NCBI GenBank assembly: GCA_963675135.1
Contig: OY776130.1
Span: 65,506,867-65,570,866 of the forward strand
Reading direction: 5' to 3'
From: Galeopsis tetrahit
Lineage: Eukaryota; Streptophyta; Magnoliopsida; Lamiales; Lamiaceae
DNA: 64,000 nt
This document shows positions 1 to 10,509 of the stretch, one piece after another (the stretch's first letter is position 1; every line of letters begins with the position of its first letter). A model generated the notes under the pieces. It saw nothing but the letters and a program-made list of their open reading frames with translations. It had not been told where the DNA came from and searched no databases. The translations under genes and the position numbers were made by a program.

Positions 1-834
1 TGATCGATTGTGAAAGACATAAATTGGACAATTTGACTGGAATGTCAATTCAATCATCTGTTTCCAATGAATTTAAATTTTTTATAGAAAAAGAATATAA
101 ATTGAACACTAGTTAAAAAAATATTTAAATAGAATTAAACTTACGAAATGTAAAATGAAATTATATATCTCATACTCCTTCTTTTTATAAAAAATGTGTT
201 CACTTTTTTTATGCATGTTTTAAAAAAATATATTTTAATTGTAAAAAAGATATGTGAGGTAACGAGTAAAGAATATTGTTGATAGACACTAAATCAATCT
301 TGTTAATAAAATAGAAAAAATACTTAAAAGTTAACTAAGAATGGATTAATTATCAATTGAATTAGAATGTAAAATGAAGTTATCTCATAATAAAAAATAA
401 AAAATTATAAAAAAAAAGTTAACCTAAAAATGTGCAGTAAATTGATGCAATTTTAACTAGTTCTTACTTTCTTTACTTAGTTTATTTAGGGTCAGTCTTG
501 TCTTGTGTACAGACGGAGTGTTTCTAAACATCTGAGTTGATCCTTGATTTTTTTTTTTGGTTTGGACTTTTCAATTGTAGTGGCTTACATTTTTCAATAA
601 TATTTTCAGTACGTTACATTAATTTACACTTTTTGATAATGTTATATTTCACCTTTTAATTAAATGGTGTTGCATTTTTCAATAAAAATATTGTGTTGCA
701 CTTTTCAGTTATAATAACTTACACTTTTTTTTTTTAGATGTGAGAATGTCTAGAGCGAGGGAGAGTGGGTGAGAGTTAGTCGTAAGGTTCCCCGTCCCAC
801 TTCCGAGCATTCTCCGGTGAGGCATTCATACTAT
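1..834. other. AT-rich intergenic sequence, no gene seen
   Basis: No open frame of note, no recognisable repeat end and no RNA gene were seen. The sequence is strongly AT-rich with many short A and T runs; only 750-830 is more GC-rich, just before the next repeat. Confidence 0.5.
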
Positions 835-1650
835 CAGCCCGTCAAAACGGGTTGGGCCCGTTGGGCCAGCCCGCCTCGCCACTAAAATTAGTGGATTGGG
901 CTAGGATTTTTCAAGCCCGCCAGGAGGCGGGCCCAGGCAGGCCAGACCATTTGGGCCGCAGTCTTTGGCGGGCTAGCCCGCCTTTTTTTATTTTTAAATA
1001 TTATATTTAATTAAAAATATAAAAAATAATATACCACTTGAGCTATCCAACTTTGTCTATAAAAAATAATTAAGTTGATACATGTAGCATGTAAATGAAA
1101 GTAAATTATGTTAAATTATCTGTACATACAAAAGCAATGTTTATACTGTATTAATATGTACGAGTTTGAAAATAAGATTATTTGTGAATAAACAATGTTG
1201 TAAATTTGTTTATATTAATGAAAGCTAAGCTAATCTCATAATGGAAATTTATTTACAAACTGCAATGTTATACATTATTTTTTATAAGTTAATTAACATC
1301 ATGTATATTGTAATAAAAAAATTTATTATAGTGAATTAATTGTTGAATATATATGTATATAATTGTAGTTTAAAATATATTATACAATTAATAATTATAA
1401 TATTTCTATTTAATTTTATTCTTAATTAATAATTACAGTAATTCTAGATATTTATTTAATTATTTATATTTTAATGTAATTTTTTATGTTTCTTAATTAA
1501 TTTAATAAATATTTTTATAAAAAAAAAGTTAGCCCGCCGAAATCCGCGACCCGCCCATTTTTTGGTTGGGTTGAGGTTTTAGTAGCTCGTATAGCAAACG
1601 GGCTGGCCCGCCCCGCCCCGCCAAATGGCGGGCTTTTGCGATTTTAGGAG
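835..1650. mobile_element. hAT-like non-autonomous element (ends approximate)
   Basis: Two GC-rich blocks made of repeated GGGC, GCCCG and GGCGGG words (about 835-985 and 1530-1645) flank an AT-rich core of about 550 bp. This is the usual look of small plant hAT-type elements with subterminal repeats. A weak inverted match links the left end (AGCCCGTCAAAACGGG) to the right end near 1635-1650. I could not fix an 8-bp target-site duplication, so the class is inferred from composition. Confidence 0.4.
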
Positions 1651-1741
1651 AGAATCCCAACCCTAGATATCCCTTTTACCCTAGGGCCTCCTTTATGAGA
1701 GAAATCAGGTGGTCGAGCCCACTAGAGAGAGAAGCTGGTAG

Positions 1742-3809
1742 ACATCAGGAATAGAGAGGCAGTCTCCTTCCTCATCAAAAACTTCCCAGCAGATTGCAGT
1801 AATGACAGCCTACGAGGTTTCTTCAAAGAGGTAGGCAGGGCAGTGGACTTCTTTCGGCCAGTAAAGTTGGACAAATTTGTAAAACCTTTCGGATTTGTGA
1901 GATTTGAGAAGGGGGTAGACATCGAAAGAACCCTGGAGGAACTGAATAAGGTATGGATTGGAAGCTACAAAGTGAGGGCATTCATACCAAGATATAATAG
2001 GTCGGGTCGCATTCCAGACAAATCAGGGGAATGCCTGACCCTACAAGTTTTAGCAAGGAGTTGGGGATACGTAAAGCTGACAAATCTTATGCAAAAGCGA
2101 CGAGTGACAAGGAGGATATCTGTCCCCTCAGGGATGAAGTAGAAGCCTTCGAATACAAAACCAGGCCAGAGGATACAAGATGGTTTGAAGCCTGCATAAC
2201 GGGTGCCCTTCGAAAGGATTTTTCATGGGAGGAATATGGTGAAGAAATACAACAGGAATGTGGAAACCTTCTCAAACTGAGGCCATTAGGCGATGACGTG
2301 ATACTCATTCAAAATCTTACAGGAACCCCTTCAATGAACTGATCACGAGTTTTGACGAATGGTTTAAGCATTGGTTTGAATGGCACCGTAAATGGAAGTC
2401 GAAGGACGTAAACCACAGGCGGATAATATGGACCCGATGGGTGGGAGTTAGGGGTGTAAGTGAGTCGAGCCAACTCGCGAGCTACTCGTGCTCGACTCGG
2501 AAAAAGATCGAAATCGACTCGAAGTTAATCGAGTCGAGTTTCGAGCTACTCGAGTAGCTGTCGAGTTCGAGCTAATAAATACTCAGCTCGAAAGGCTCGC
2601 GAGCCTAATCGAGCTTAGACAATATTTACTATTTTGCCATTAATATATTATTTATATTTATATACATGTAATCGAGTTGAGTCGAGCCGAGTCGAGCTCG
2701 AGTTTATTTTAGAAAAAATAAGTTTTATTATTAATTAAAAAATTATATAGGTAATCGAGTCGAGTCGAGCCGAGCTAGATCTTTAAAATTTTAGGCTCGA
2801 CCGAGTCGAGTCGAGTTTCGAGCTCAACACTACTCGGCTCGACTCGGCTCGTTTACACCCCTATTACGTGGGAGTTCCGATACATGCATGGGATTCTAAA
2901 TTCTTCGAAATGACAAGTTACAAGGTCGGTAGATTTATCAAGCTCGATGTGGGCACATCCTCGAAAACCCGCCTCGATGTGGCAAGGGTCCAATTAGCAG
3001 TATCTTATCTATAGGAGGTTAACCAGATTATCCAAATTAAAATAGATGGAGTAGAATTTTCGTGTAGAATCACGGAGGAATTGGATAGAATTCCGAAAGA
3101 AATTGAGATGCACTTTGATGACTCGAATGAAGATGCTGATTCGCTGTTATCCAGTTTACAAGATGACCTCGGTTCAAGAGATCAGGCAGAGGCGGAGATT
3201 CACGGCGGTGAAACTTCCGATCATAAGTCACCCTCGGAATTCGAACCGGTATCCCAAGCGTCGAAAAGCGACGCGAAATCCCGAGAAAAGGGCGTCGTCG
3301 GTGTAATGGTGGACGGGCCCCAAAACAATAGAATGATTATGGCAACATCGAAAATTGTGTTGGCGTGCGGTGACAGGGGGCAAGGTAACGTGCTAGATTT
3401 CAATTTTAATTCTGATGGGCTGGAATTAGGGCACGAGGCCCATATCCAAAATAAGAACCTGGCCCCTTCGGATTTTAGGCTGACATCACTTACCCACAAA
3501 CACAAAAGATTGCCCCCCACCTACCCAACCCAGAAATCCTATCCCACCCCACCGATATCACCCCGCCTTCCACCTCCCGTCTTCCCCCCTACCCCCCATA
3601 TTCCGGCCCACCAAAACAACTCAAACCCCCAAACCCGAAAATACGACCTCAAGAAGAAACCAAGCCGCAAACATGTAAGGAAAACGATGGTCGAGAATTG
3701 GAAGAATTTCGTAGGGGACATTGAATCAGAAGAAGACAACCCCACAAACAGGAAAAAATCAAGAGAGGGAAAAATGAAGAACAATCCCAAATACCAGGTT
3801 TCTCCCTAA
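1742..3809 (+). pseudogene. LINE ORF1 (RRM + DUF4283-like nucleic-acid-binding protein), broken
   Basis: In L1 elements ORF1 encodes an RNA-binding protein of the ribonucleoprotein particle. Translation from about 1742 gives an RRM-like fold segment (a hydrophobic strand F-L-I-K-N-F then K-P-F-G-F-V-R-F, the RNP1-like motif, at 1884-1911). A second segment (2031-2449 continuing at 2877) reads W-V-G-V then P-I-H-A-W and G-R-F-I-K-L-D, typical of the DUF4283 region in plant LINE ORF1. The W-V-G-V / P-I-H-A-W junction is exactly where the MITE at 2450-2867 has inserted. Frame changes occur near 2010-2030 and 2340. The tail (3081-3809) is acidic then proline- and lysine-rich, with no recognised domain. 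No complete protein can be made. Confidence 0.75.
2450..2867. mobile_element. Mutator-like MITE with 9-bp target-site duplication
   Basis: The element starts AGGGGTGTAAGTGAGTCGAG and ends with the inverted counterpart ...CGTTTACACCCCTATTAC. Dense GTCGAG / CTCGAC subterminal repeats lie inside both ends. The flanks GTGGGAGTT at 2441-2449 and GTGGGAGTT at 2868-2876 form a perfect 9-bp duplication, and removing the insert rejoins the LINE ORF1 reading frame. The 9-bp duplication points to the Mutator superfamily, although the AGGGGTGTAA end is also common in hAT MITEs. The right end carries five extra bases relative to the left. Confidence 0.75.
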
Positions 3810-3976
3810 AAAAAACAAGTGGAGAATCTGGCGTAGGCAACAAAAACTTGGGAACTAGGCAAAAACTTAGGGATAAGATCCAAGGAGTCAGACAAAAAAA
3901 TAATCAACAGCCTTTAGAAAGCAGCGCAACAGTCACCGGGAAAAAAGGCCCGAGGGGAGGTAAGAGCTAGTGATTA

Positions 3977-5026
3977 ATGAAGATTTTATCACTGAATATT
4001 TGAGGCTTGGGGAGTCGCATTAAAAAGGAAGAAGTCAGGGATGTTATAAATAACGAAGGTATATACCTATGTTGTATACAAGAATCAAAGTTGGAGGCGG
4101 TTGACGAACAAATCTGTAGAAGCATATGGGGGAAAGGAAAAATGGAATGAGCGTTGCTTCCGGATTCAGGCAGATCAGGCGGAATCATATCAATGTGGAA
4201 TCCTGAGGTATTTCTTTGCTCAAGCTCTTGGTACATGGATGTATGTGTAGTTATTAATGGAAAATGGGGACAAGATAGAACTGACTGTGTAATTATAAAT
4301 GTTTATGCCCCTTGCTCCCTCCCTGAGAAACTTGAGTTATGGGATAAATTACAAACAGTGGTGAATCAAAATTCTTCTTCGTGTATATGCGTTATCGGAG
4401 ATTTTAACTCGGTTTGAAGTGAGGCTGAGAGAGATGGCAGGAGTCTGATAGCCAACAGAAGAGATATGCTAAGATTTTGCAGTTTATTTAACAATGCAAA
4501 TTTGATTGATCTCCCTCTCCATGGGAGAAAGTTCATGTGGTACAAAGCAGATGGTAGTTACAAGAGCAGATTGGACAGGGCTTTAGTAAACCAGAACTGG
4601 ATAGATACCTGGCCGAACATCCACCTCAAGGGGCTAAGAAGATCGATCTCCGATCGCTGTCCCATCCTCTTAAGATCGATCTCCGATCACTGTCCCATCC
4701 TCTTAGGTATCAAAACGAAGGATTGGGGGTCCCAAACCCTTCAGGTGCCTCAACGCTTGGATATCCCACCCGAATTTGAAGAGATTTGTGGCGGAAAAAT
4801 GGAGAGAATACAACATACAAGGCTGGGGGAGTTTTTTTATCAAAGAAAAACTGAAGTGCCTGAAGTACCTAAAAAGATTCAGAATGTTTTTGGCCAACTG
4901 GATAGGAACATTGAAGATTACAGGAATGAGATAAAAAGATTGGACATGTTTGAGGAGGTGTTCGGGCTTGAAGAAGCAGAAATAATTGAAAGAAATAAGA
5001 TTACAACAATGCTCCTATGGACATGA
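3977..5026 (+). pseudogene. LINE ORF2, apurinic endonuclease part only
   Basis: ORF2 of L1 elements begins with an endonuclease/exonuclease/phosphatase domain that nicks target DNA. The reading from ATG 3977 gives the expected opening K-I-L-S-L-N-I, then I-Q-E-S-K (catalytic Glu), I-N-V-Y-A-P, G-D-F-N, S-R-L-D-R and S-D-H-C-P-I. In-frame TGA codons fall at 4001-4003, 4148-4150 and 4415-4417. At 4640-4705 a 33-bp unit covering the S-D-H-C-P-I motif is duplicated in tandem, adding 11 codons. The frame runs out at 5026 and no reverse transcriptase follows. Confidence 0.8.
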
Positions 5027-5071
5027 AGAGGAAAAATAGTCTGGTATATAAAAAAATCGAGATGTAGATGA

Positions 5072-5530
5072 CACTACAAAAAACAGCTCAATTAACAACC
5101 GATTAGAGACCGTAAAAATGGTCTTTAAACGCACTAGAGACTGTTTTGAGACCGTTTTTGGGTGGTCACTATTAGGTTCGATTCAAATATTTTGTGACCG
5201 TTTTCATGTATCGGTTTCAAATTATAGACCGATTTTTTTAGGTCTCTAAATTGTAGACCGCATTAGCGGTCTACAAACGATTTCAAACAATTGGTCTCCC
5301 GAACTTTTTTCGGGCCCTGAGACAGTCTCAAAAGGGTCTTTAATTTAGAGACCGCCCCATACGATCTCGAACCCTAACACACCCGGTCAAACTGAACCCA
5401 CACCCGACCCGAACCTATATCCGAACACACACCCGACCCCATATCCGACCCGCACCCAAACCCATACACATACCCGCCCCACACCTGCCCCGACCCACAC
5501 CCACTTTATTTAAATGACCATTTATTTGGT
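5072..5530. mobile_element. CACTA (En/Spm) terminal fragment
   Basis: The sequence begins CACTACAAAAAACAGC, the standard plant CACTA terminus, followed by many short GAGACCG / GGTCT repeats in both orientations to about 5350, a typical subterminal array. No matching GTAGTG end with the same subterminal motif was found downstream, so this is a one-ended fragment. It interrupts the LINE. Confidence 0.65.
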
Positions 5531-5865
5531 CTTGGTGGGAATTGAATTTTCTCATTCAATTTTTTTTTTCATATTATTTTTTCTCTTCTCTCTTTCTCAA
5601 TCACATCACTTATACTTTATTTATTATTTTATTATATTTAATCTCATACTCATCTAATATTTTTTTCTTATCAATTTATTTCTCTCATCTTTTAATATTC
5701 TAGTATCAATTCTTTAAAACAAAATCTCAAAACAGAAAAATCCATAAATTACCTTAACTTAAATTCGGTGGAGACGATTGATAAACAACAGGCGACGGCG
5801 AAGAGGCGTCATCAGCGATATCGTCTTGAGAACAGGGATGGAGTCGGAGTCGTCGCGACTAGAGC
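5531..5865. other. Unresolved AT-rich sequence
   Basis: No gene was seen. The stretch 5580-5700 (CTCTCTTTCTCAATCACATC and following) resembles the interiors of the Stowaway elements at 7537-7769 and 62931-63202, so an old MITE interior may lie here, but no termini are visible. Confidence 0.3.
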
Positions 5866-6130
5866 CGGCAATTTGAGCTCGACCCGATGGGCCGGCTCGG
5901 CCAACCCAAAACCTAGTATGGGTTGGGCTCTATAATTAGAGGCCCATATAGAAGTAGGCCTATTTGGCCCGACCCAATGAGTCCGGGTATATATTTTTTT
6001 AAATTTATCAATAATTCACTATAAATTTAATAATTCACTATAAATTTAATACAATATTTTTTAATACTCGTTTAAAAAAATAAATGAACAACTTTCAAAG
6101 GGACGATGCCGGGTATATATTTTTTTAAAT
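5866..6130. mobile_element. hAT-like MITE fragment
   Basis: AGAGCCGGCAATTTGAGCTC is followed by GGCCGGCTCGG, GGGTTGGGCT and GGCCCGACCC words, then an AT-rich stretch. The GGCAATTT-type start resembles hAT MITEs such as the one at 9904-10448. No right end or target duplication was found. Confidence 0.35.
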
Positions 6131-6259
6131 CTCTTTTAACCGGCCAATTAGATATATTCGTAAGAAAAATCTTTACACAATCTTTACGTGCTACAATACA
6201 ATAGACATTGTTTAAACAATAATGAAGCTGAAAAATAGTTTGTGCATAGCATTAATAGT

Positions 6260-6725
6260 ATCCGATCGACTAAGGAGATCTCCAGCCCTCTTGATCATAA
6301 ACTAATTAATAAAAACCTTAATGTAGCATACATATATTAGGTCTGTTATACGTGCTAGGTTGTTCAAATAAACTTTATATATAAATACTTGGAAGATGAA
6401 TATTGGTAAGCACGTTATAAATTTTTTTTTTTTGACAGAAAGCACGTTATAAATTGGTTTGCAGGTCCCTGTCAAAAAAAAAAAAAAAAAAGGTTTTGCA
6501 GGCAATGAAATTATAAAAGAAAATAGCTAGGCAGCTGAATATATAATATTATTTCCTAATTATCAAATATGAAGACAGGCTTAATTCCAATTAACTTAAT
6601 CGCAAAGTCCCAACTATAAATACCCCTAAATATTTTTCATTAGTGAAATCCATCATAAAAAATCAGCTAGCCCAGTTTAAGTATTACTAATTACAATTTC
6701 ATCATCGATCCAATTAATTAAAATA
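6260..6725 (+). promoter_or_regulatory. Conserved promoter of secreted-protein copy A
   Basis: This region shares blocks with the upstream regions of copies C (39180-39436) and F (61515-61853). The shared blocks include CGACTAAGGAGATCTCC, GTGCTAGGTT-TTCAAATAAACT, GGTAAGCACGTT, TTATTTCCTAAT and CTATAAATACCCCTAAATAT. The last holds the probable TATA box (TATAAAT at 6615-6621), 111 bp before the ATG. A small foldback insertion interrupts it at 6422-6491. Confidence 0.7.
6422..6491. repeat. Small foldback insertion in the promoter of copy A
   Basis: A run of 12 T followed by GACAG (6422-6438) is matched by CTGTC followed by 18 A (6469-6491). Between them lies a second copy of the flanking promoter words AAGCACGTTATAAATT and GGTTTGCAGG. 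The paralogous promoters lack this insert. Confidence 0.5.
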
Positions 6726-7289
6726 ATGGGATTTACTAAGCATGCATGTGTTTTAATTGTTGTTGTGATGATAGCCATCACCCAAACCAGCGAAGCCACA
6801 CGCAACTTGTTACAGGTGGCATCCACCGTGGTCAATGGGGCCGGTTCACTGCTTGGAGCGGCCAACGGGACGCTAAATGCGACAGGTGTATTGAGTGACA
6901 CATTGGGAGGTAACGGCACGATCAATGGGGCTGGCTCCGTGACGGATTTGGCTACAGGCTCGCTTGATGCGGCTGGGGCATTGAGTGACGACACATTATT
7001 AGGAGGTAATGGCACGATCAATGCGGCTGGCTCCGTGTTGGATTTGGCTACAGGCTCGCTTATTGCGACTGGCGCATTGAGTGACGACACATTATTAGGA
7101 GGTAATGGCACGATCAATAGGACTGCAGGCTCCGTGACGGATTTGGCTACAGGCTCGCTTATTGCAACTGGCGCATTGAGTGACGACACATTATTAGGAG
7201 GTAATGGCACGATCAATGGGACAGGCTCCGTGACAGGTGTAGCTACAGTCTCGCTAAATGTCGGTGGTTCGGTGCTTGGTGGCGTATGA
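6726..7289 (+). CDS. Secreted repeat protein, copy A of a local small-protein family
   Basis: The 187-residue protein begins with a clear signal peptide (residues 1-23: basic start, hydrophobic V-L-I-V-V-V-M-I-A-I core, small residues before T-S-E-A). The mature part has no cysteine. It consists of about four imperfect repeats of 30-33 residues with the core L-S-D-D-T-L-L-G-G-N-G-T-I-N followed by G-S-V-T-D-L-A-T-G-S-L. Each repeat carries an N-G-T glycosylation sequon, and N-A-T and N-R-T sequons also occur, so a heavily glycosylated extracellular protein is possible. The start is fixed by alignment with copies C and F, which share M-G-x-x-K-H/L-A-C-V-L-I-V. A TATA box lies 111 bp upstream. 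I do not recognise the family; the function is unknown. Confidence 0.75.
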   Translation: MGFTKHACVLIVVVMIAITQTSEATRNLLQVASTVVNGAGSLLGAANGTLNATGVLSDTLGGNGTINGAGSVTDLATGSLDAAGALSDDTLLGGNGTINAAGSVLDLATGSLIATGALSDDTLLGGNGTINRTAGSVTDLATGSLIATGALSDDTLLGGNGTINGTGSVTGVATVSLNVGGSVLGGV

Positions 7290-7536
7290 AATCATCTCTC
7301 TCATTTTTTGTATTTCAGTTCGTGTTTCATTTTGAATGTATGACGTACAAGCTGTGGCCATGTTTATCTCCCAAACATTTTCGTTAATTGAATATTGGAC
7401 TTATTTATTTATTTATTATGGTAAGAAGTTGATTAATTTGTATTCGGGTTTGATGTTAATGAAATACATCTTTTTTAATTGAGATTATGGATATACTTTT
7501 GATTAATTTAACTTATACCGGTCATGTTCACATATA

Positions 7537-7769
7537 CTCCCTCCGTCCGCCTATAAGCTTCCCATTTTACCATTTTGGTCTGTCCATCTATAAGCTTTCC
7601 ATACCTTTTTTGGTAAGTACTTTTACTTACACTTCACTTTATATCTTACTTTTTCTCTCTATCTCTCTCCCCTCTCAATCACATCACTTGTACTATATCT
7701 ATTATTTAATCACTTTTCTTAATTTATGTGCCAAAAAGTAACGTAACACTTATAGGCGGACGGATGGAG
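7537..7769. mobile_element. Stowaway MITE
   Basis: The left end CTCCCTCCGTCCGCCTATAAG is mirrored by the right end CTTATAGGCGGACGGATGGAG, and both sides are flanked by TA (7535-7536 and 7770-7771). The 233-bp length and CTCCCTCCGT start are typical of Stowaway (Tc1/mariner). Confidence 0.9.
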
Positions 7770-7779
7770 TATATCATCA

Positions 7780-8700
7780 CTACATGCAACAATATATGTA
7801 ATTGCATCCATTTCAAAATAGATACTGTTATGGAATTGTATCCACAAATTAAGCAATTCCTCACAAATGATAAAACAAGACAACTAGAAATACAAAGAAT
7901 TGAAACGAATAAAGAATTCAAAGAAAGAACACGGGATTTACGTGGTTCGATCAAATGATCTACGTCCACGGAGGATAGAAGACTCTCTTCACTAAACACG
8001 AATGAAAGTTACAGATTACAGGTATACACAAAGTTTGATATCTAATCGCAGAATATTCACTAAGTCCTACGAAACTCAATACTCTCATTACTCACATATC
8101 TATGCACTAGATGGTGTATTTATAGATTTATAATGCTCTTGATAACTGCCACTAACAGACTAACTAACTAACAGAAACAACAAAAATAAACTAACTCTGA
8201 AACTGAAAATCAGCAGACTTTACCTCAACTGATCTGCTATCAGCTGAGTTGGCTTCAGCAGACTTGGACCCAACTGATCTGATCAGACGACTTGCATCAG
8301 CAGAGTTGTCCTCAACTCATCTCAAATTAGTTTACACCTATAACAGACTACTAAACCTTATCAGCTGAGTACACCTTACTCAACTTGTGTTGAACTCCAA
8401 AATTAGACGACTAGCTACTCTTCTGATAGATAGAATCATATGACATACCAATATTGCATTAACAATTCTCCACCTTAATGCAAGATTGCCTTCTTCTCAG
8501 CCCTCCCCAAGTTTGTTTGTTCATTCTCTTCTTAATGACAATCCCAGGTTCTAAGGTTTACCAATTCCATGCAATGGTTGAACTTATTGCTTGGTAATGC
8601 CTTAGTCAACATATCAGCTGCATTCTCTTCTGAAGCTACCTTCTGAACTTCAACAATGTTTTTCTCCAAGATGTCTCTAACAAAATTCACCAATATATAT
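7780..8700 (-). mobile_element. Copia-type LTR retrotransposon remnant (RNase H tail + 3' LTR)
   Basis: On the minus strand, 8690-8532 encodes A-A-D-M-L-T-K-A-L-P and F-N-H-C-M-E-L, the C-terminal tail that follows RNase H in Copia polyproteins. It is followed by a purine-rich tract (AAGGTGGAGAAT) and an LTR starting TGTTAATGC at 8464 and running down to about 7780. The rest of the element and the 5' LTR are missing. The LTR's far end could not be fixed. Confidence 0.6.
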
Positions 8701-8760
8701 AATTGCACCAATATATATAATTGCATATATTTCAAAATAGATATATAATTCAGTAAAAAA

Positions 8761-9099
8761 ACATGGTAAATATATTCTCGTGTATAAATAATTAGTTTTA
8801 TATATACTTTTATATATCATACAACTGATCGATCATACGTTAATTTGGTGCACCTCACATAATCACAAATTTGGTGATATAAAAGGACAATGTGTTTTTA
8901 GTAAACTAAAAACGTGTATACTATTAAATGATATAGTTTCAAACCAATTGCACTTTTAATTTATTTTGGGATAATATCCATCCACAAAATGTAGTTTTTA
9001 TATTCTCTCGTCCACAAAATATAGTCTCGTGCGTTTTATAAAAATTATCACCCTTTAATCATATAATGAAATTATATATGTGATTTTGTTGGATTTGGT
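8761..9099. other. AT-rich sequence, nothing recognised
   Basis: No gene, terminal repeat or tandem repeat was seen. Confidence 0.4.
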
Positions 9100-9600
9100 C
9101 AACTATATAGTCTGTATTATATCCTAAAGCCCATTACATTAATGATGTTGGTTGATATGGTTTAATACGGTGAATACGAGATTCTTTGTGTGTTTTGTGA
9201 GACGATAGGGAGAGGGGTTCTTGTACACGTACACCATCACTGGATGAGGAGTCCAAGCTCGTGTACAACCCAAGTGTATTGGCGGCCGACGAAACCGAAA
9301 CCCAACAGTGGTATCAGAGCCGGGTTCCGCCGTCGGCCGCCTTAATTACCACCGTAACTCTCGCCGGAGTTGTTCACTGGATCGTCGTCCGTCGTCTTTG
9401 TGGGCGGAACCCTAGCAACCGCCACCGTGGTTTATGTGCCGTCTCTGCGACGCTGCAACAGTTGAAGGAGCCGCCGCCAGTTCGACGATGTCTTCTGTAG
9501 TGCCATCCGTCGCTGCTGCCTGCTTTGCTCCGCCGTCTGCAGGTAGGTGAGAAGGTAAGATTTCTTCCCCTATTTTCTATCTCAGCCGTCACAGAGTAGG
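9100..9600 (+). mobile_element. LTR retrotransposon 5' fragment (LTR end + primer-binding site)
   Basis: TGGTATCAGAGC at 9309-9320, complementary to the initiator methionine tRNA 3' end, lies one base after a CA dinucleotide (9306-9307) that ends a probable LTR. The following GC-rich stretch (to about 9560) has no gag-like frame. The 5' LTR start and the rest of the element are not identifiable. Confidence 0.5.
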
Positions 9601-9903
9601 TGAAGGAAGGTGAATTAATTTTTTATTCTGTTTCTGTAGTAGGCTAGAGTGCTAGTTGCTTTTAAATTATTTAAAAAAAATTAAAACGTTTTATTACTAA
9701 AAACAACACTAAAAAAAATTAGTAATTCCTCAAGTTTTCTCTCTCTTCCAAGAGAATTCTTGCTTTCCCCCAAAATCACAAAACCTTTTCGTCATTCCTT
9801 TTTCGAAGCTTTTCCCTAAATCTTCCACCGGTTCATCTTCCTAGGTTTGGTCGGAGCTCCTTCCTATCACATTGTCTCGATTTGTGTTCTTCTCTCCCAA
9901 ACA

Positions 9904-10448
9904 TAGGAGTGGCAACGGGGCGGGGCGGGGCCGGTTTATGCCTCCTCCGGCCCCGGCCCCGACGGGGAATTTTTGTCCCCGAACCCGACCCGAACCCCGA
10001 CGGGGAAAATTTTAAAATCCCCATCCCCGTCCCGATCGGTATCGGGTTTTCCCCGACCCGACCCGAAAACCGAATTATTTATTTAATTATTATTTTTCTA
10101 TTTTAATAATTATTATACCTCTCTAAAAAAAATTATTATATTATTAAAAATTAATTATGTTATAAAACTATTTATTAAAAAAACATTTAAAAGGAAAAAA
10201 CAAAAATATATATAGATATATGTGCATACATAAATATAAAAAAATATGTATATAATGTATATTGGGGCGGTTTCGGGGCGGGGCGCGGGGCGGTGTATAT
10301 AAATACCGTCCCCGCCCCGTCCCCGATTTAATGTTTTTCGGTTTTCCCCGAAAATCGAACCGAACCCGATAACGAGACTAAAAAACCGCCCCGGTCGGGA
10401 CGGGAGCGGGGCGGATCACCACGGGTTCGGTATAAATTGCCATCCTTA
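9904..10448. mobile_element. hAT MITE with 8-bp target-site duplication
   Basis: The ends TAGGAGTGGCAACGGGG and ...AATTGCCATCCTTA are imperfect inverted repeats. The element is flanked by CCCAAACA at 9896-9903 and CCCAAACA at 10449-10456, an exact 8-bp duplication as expected for hAT. Dense GGGGCGG / CCCCGCC subterminal repeats surround an AT-rich core. Apparent open frames in it are repeats, not genes. Confidence 0.85.
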
Positions 10449-10509
10449 CCCAAACACTCTTTCTGCCTCGATTGTTCTTGGTTTGCGTTTTATTCCCAAT
10501 CATTAAGAT

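Larger units (their letters stand above)
1690..5071 (+). mobile_element. L1-type LINE, decayed, 3' part missing
   Basis: This is an L1-like retrotransposon on the plus strand. It contains an ORF1 with an RRM-like segment and a DUF4283-like segment, followed by the endonuclease part of ORF2. The reverse transcriptase is absent because the sequence switches to a CACTA terminus at 5072. Frames are interrupted several times and a 418-bp MITE sits in ORF1 (2450-2867), so this is a dead copy. Confidence 0.8.

Noticed and set aside
9833..10106. Open frames on both strands, R/G/P-rich
   Set aside because: They lie in the GC-rich subterminal repeats of the hAT MITE at 9904-10448.
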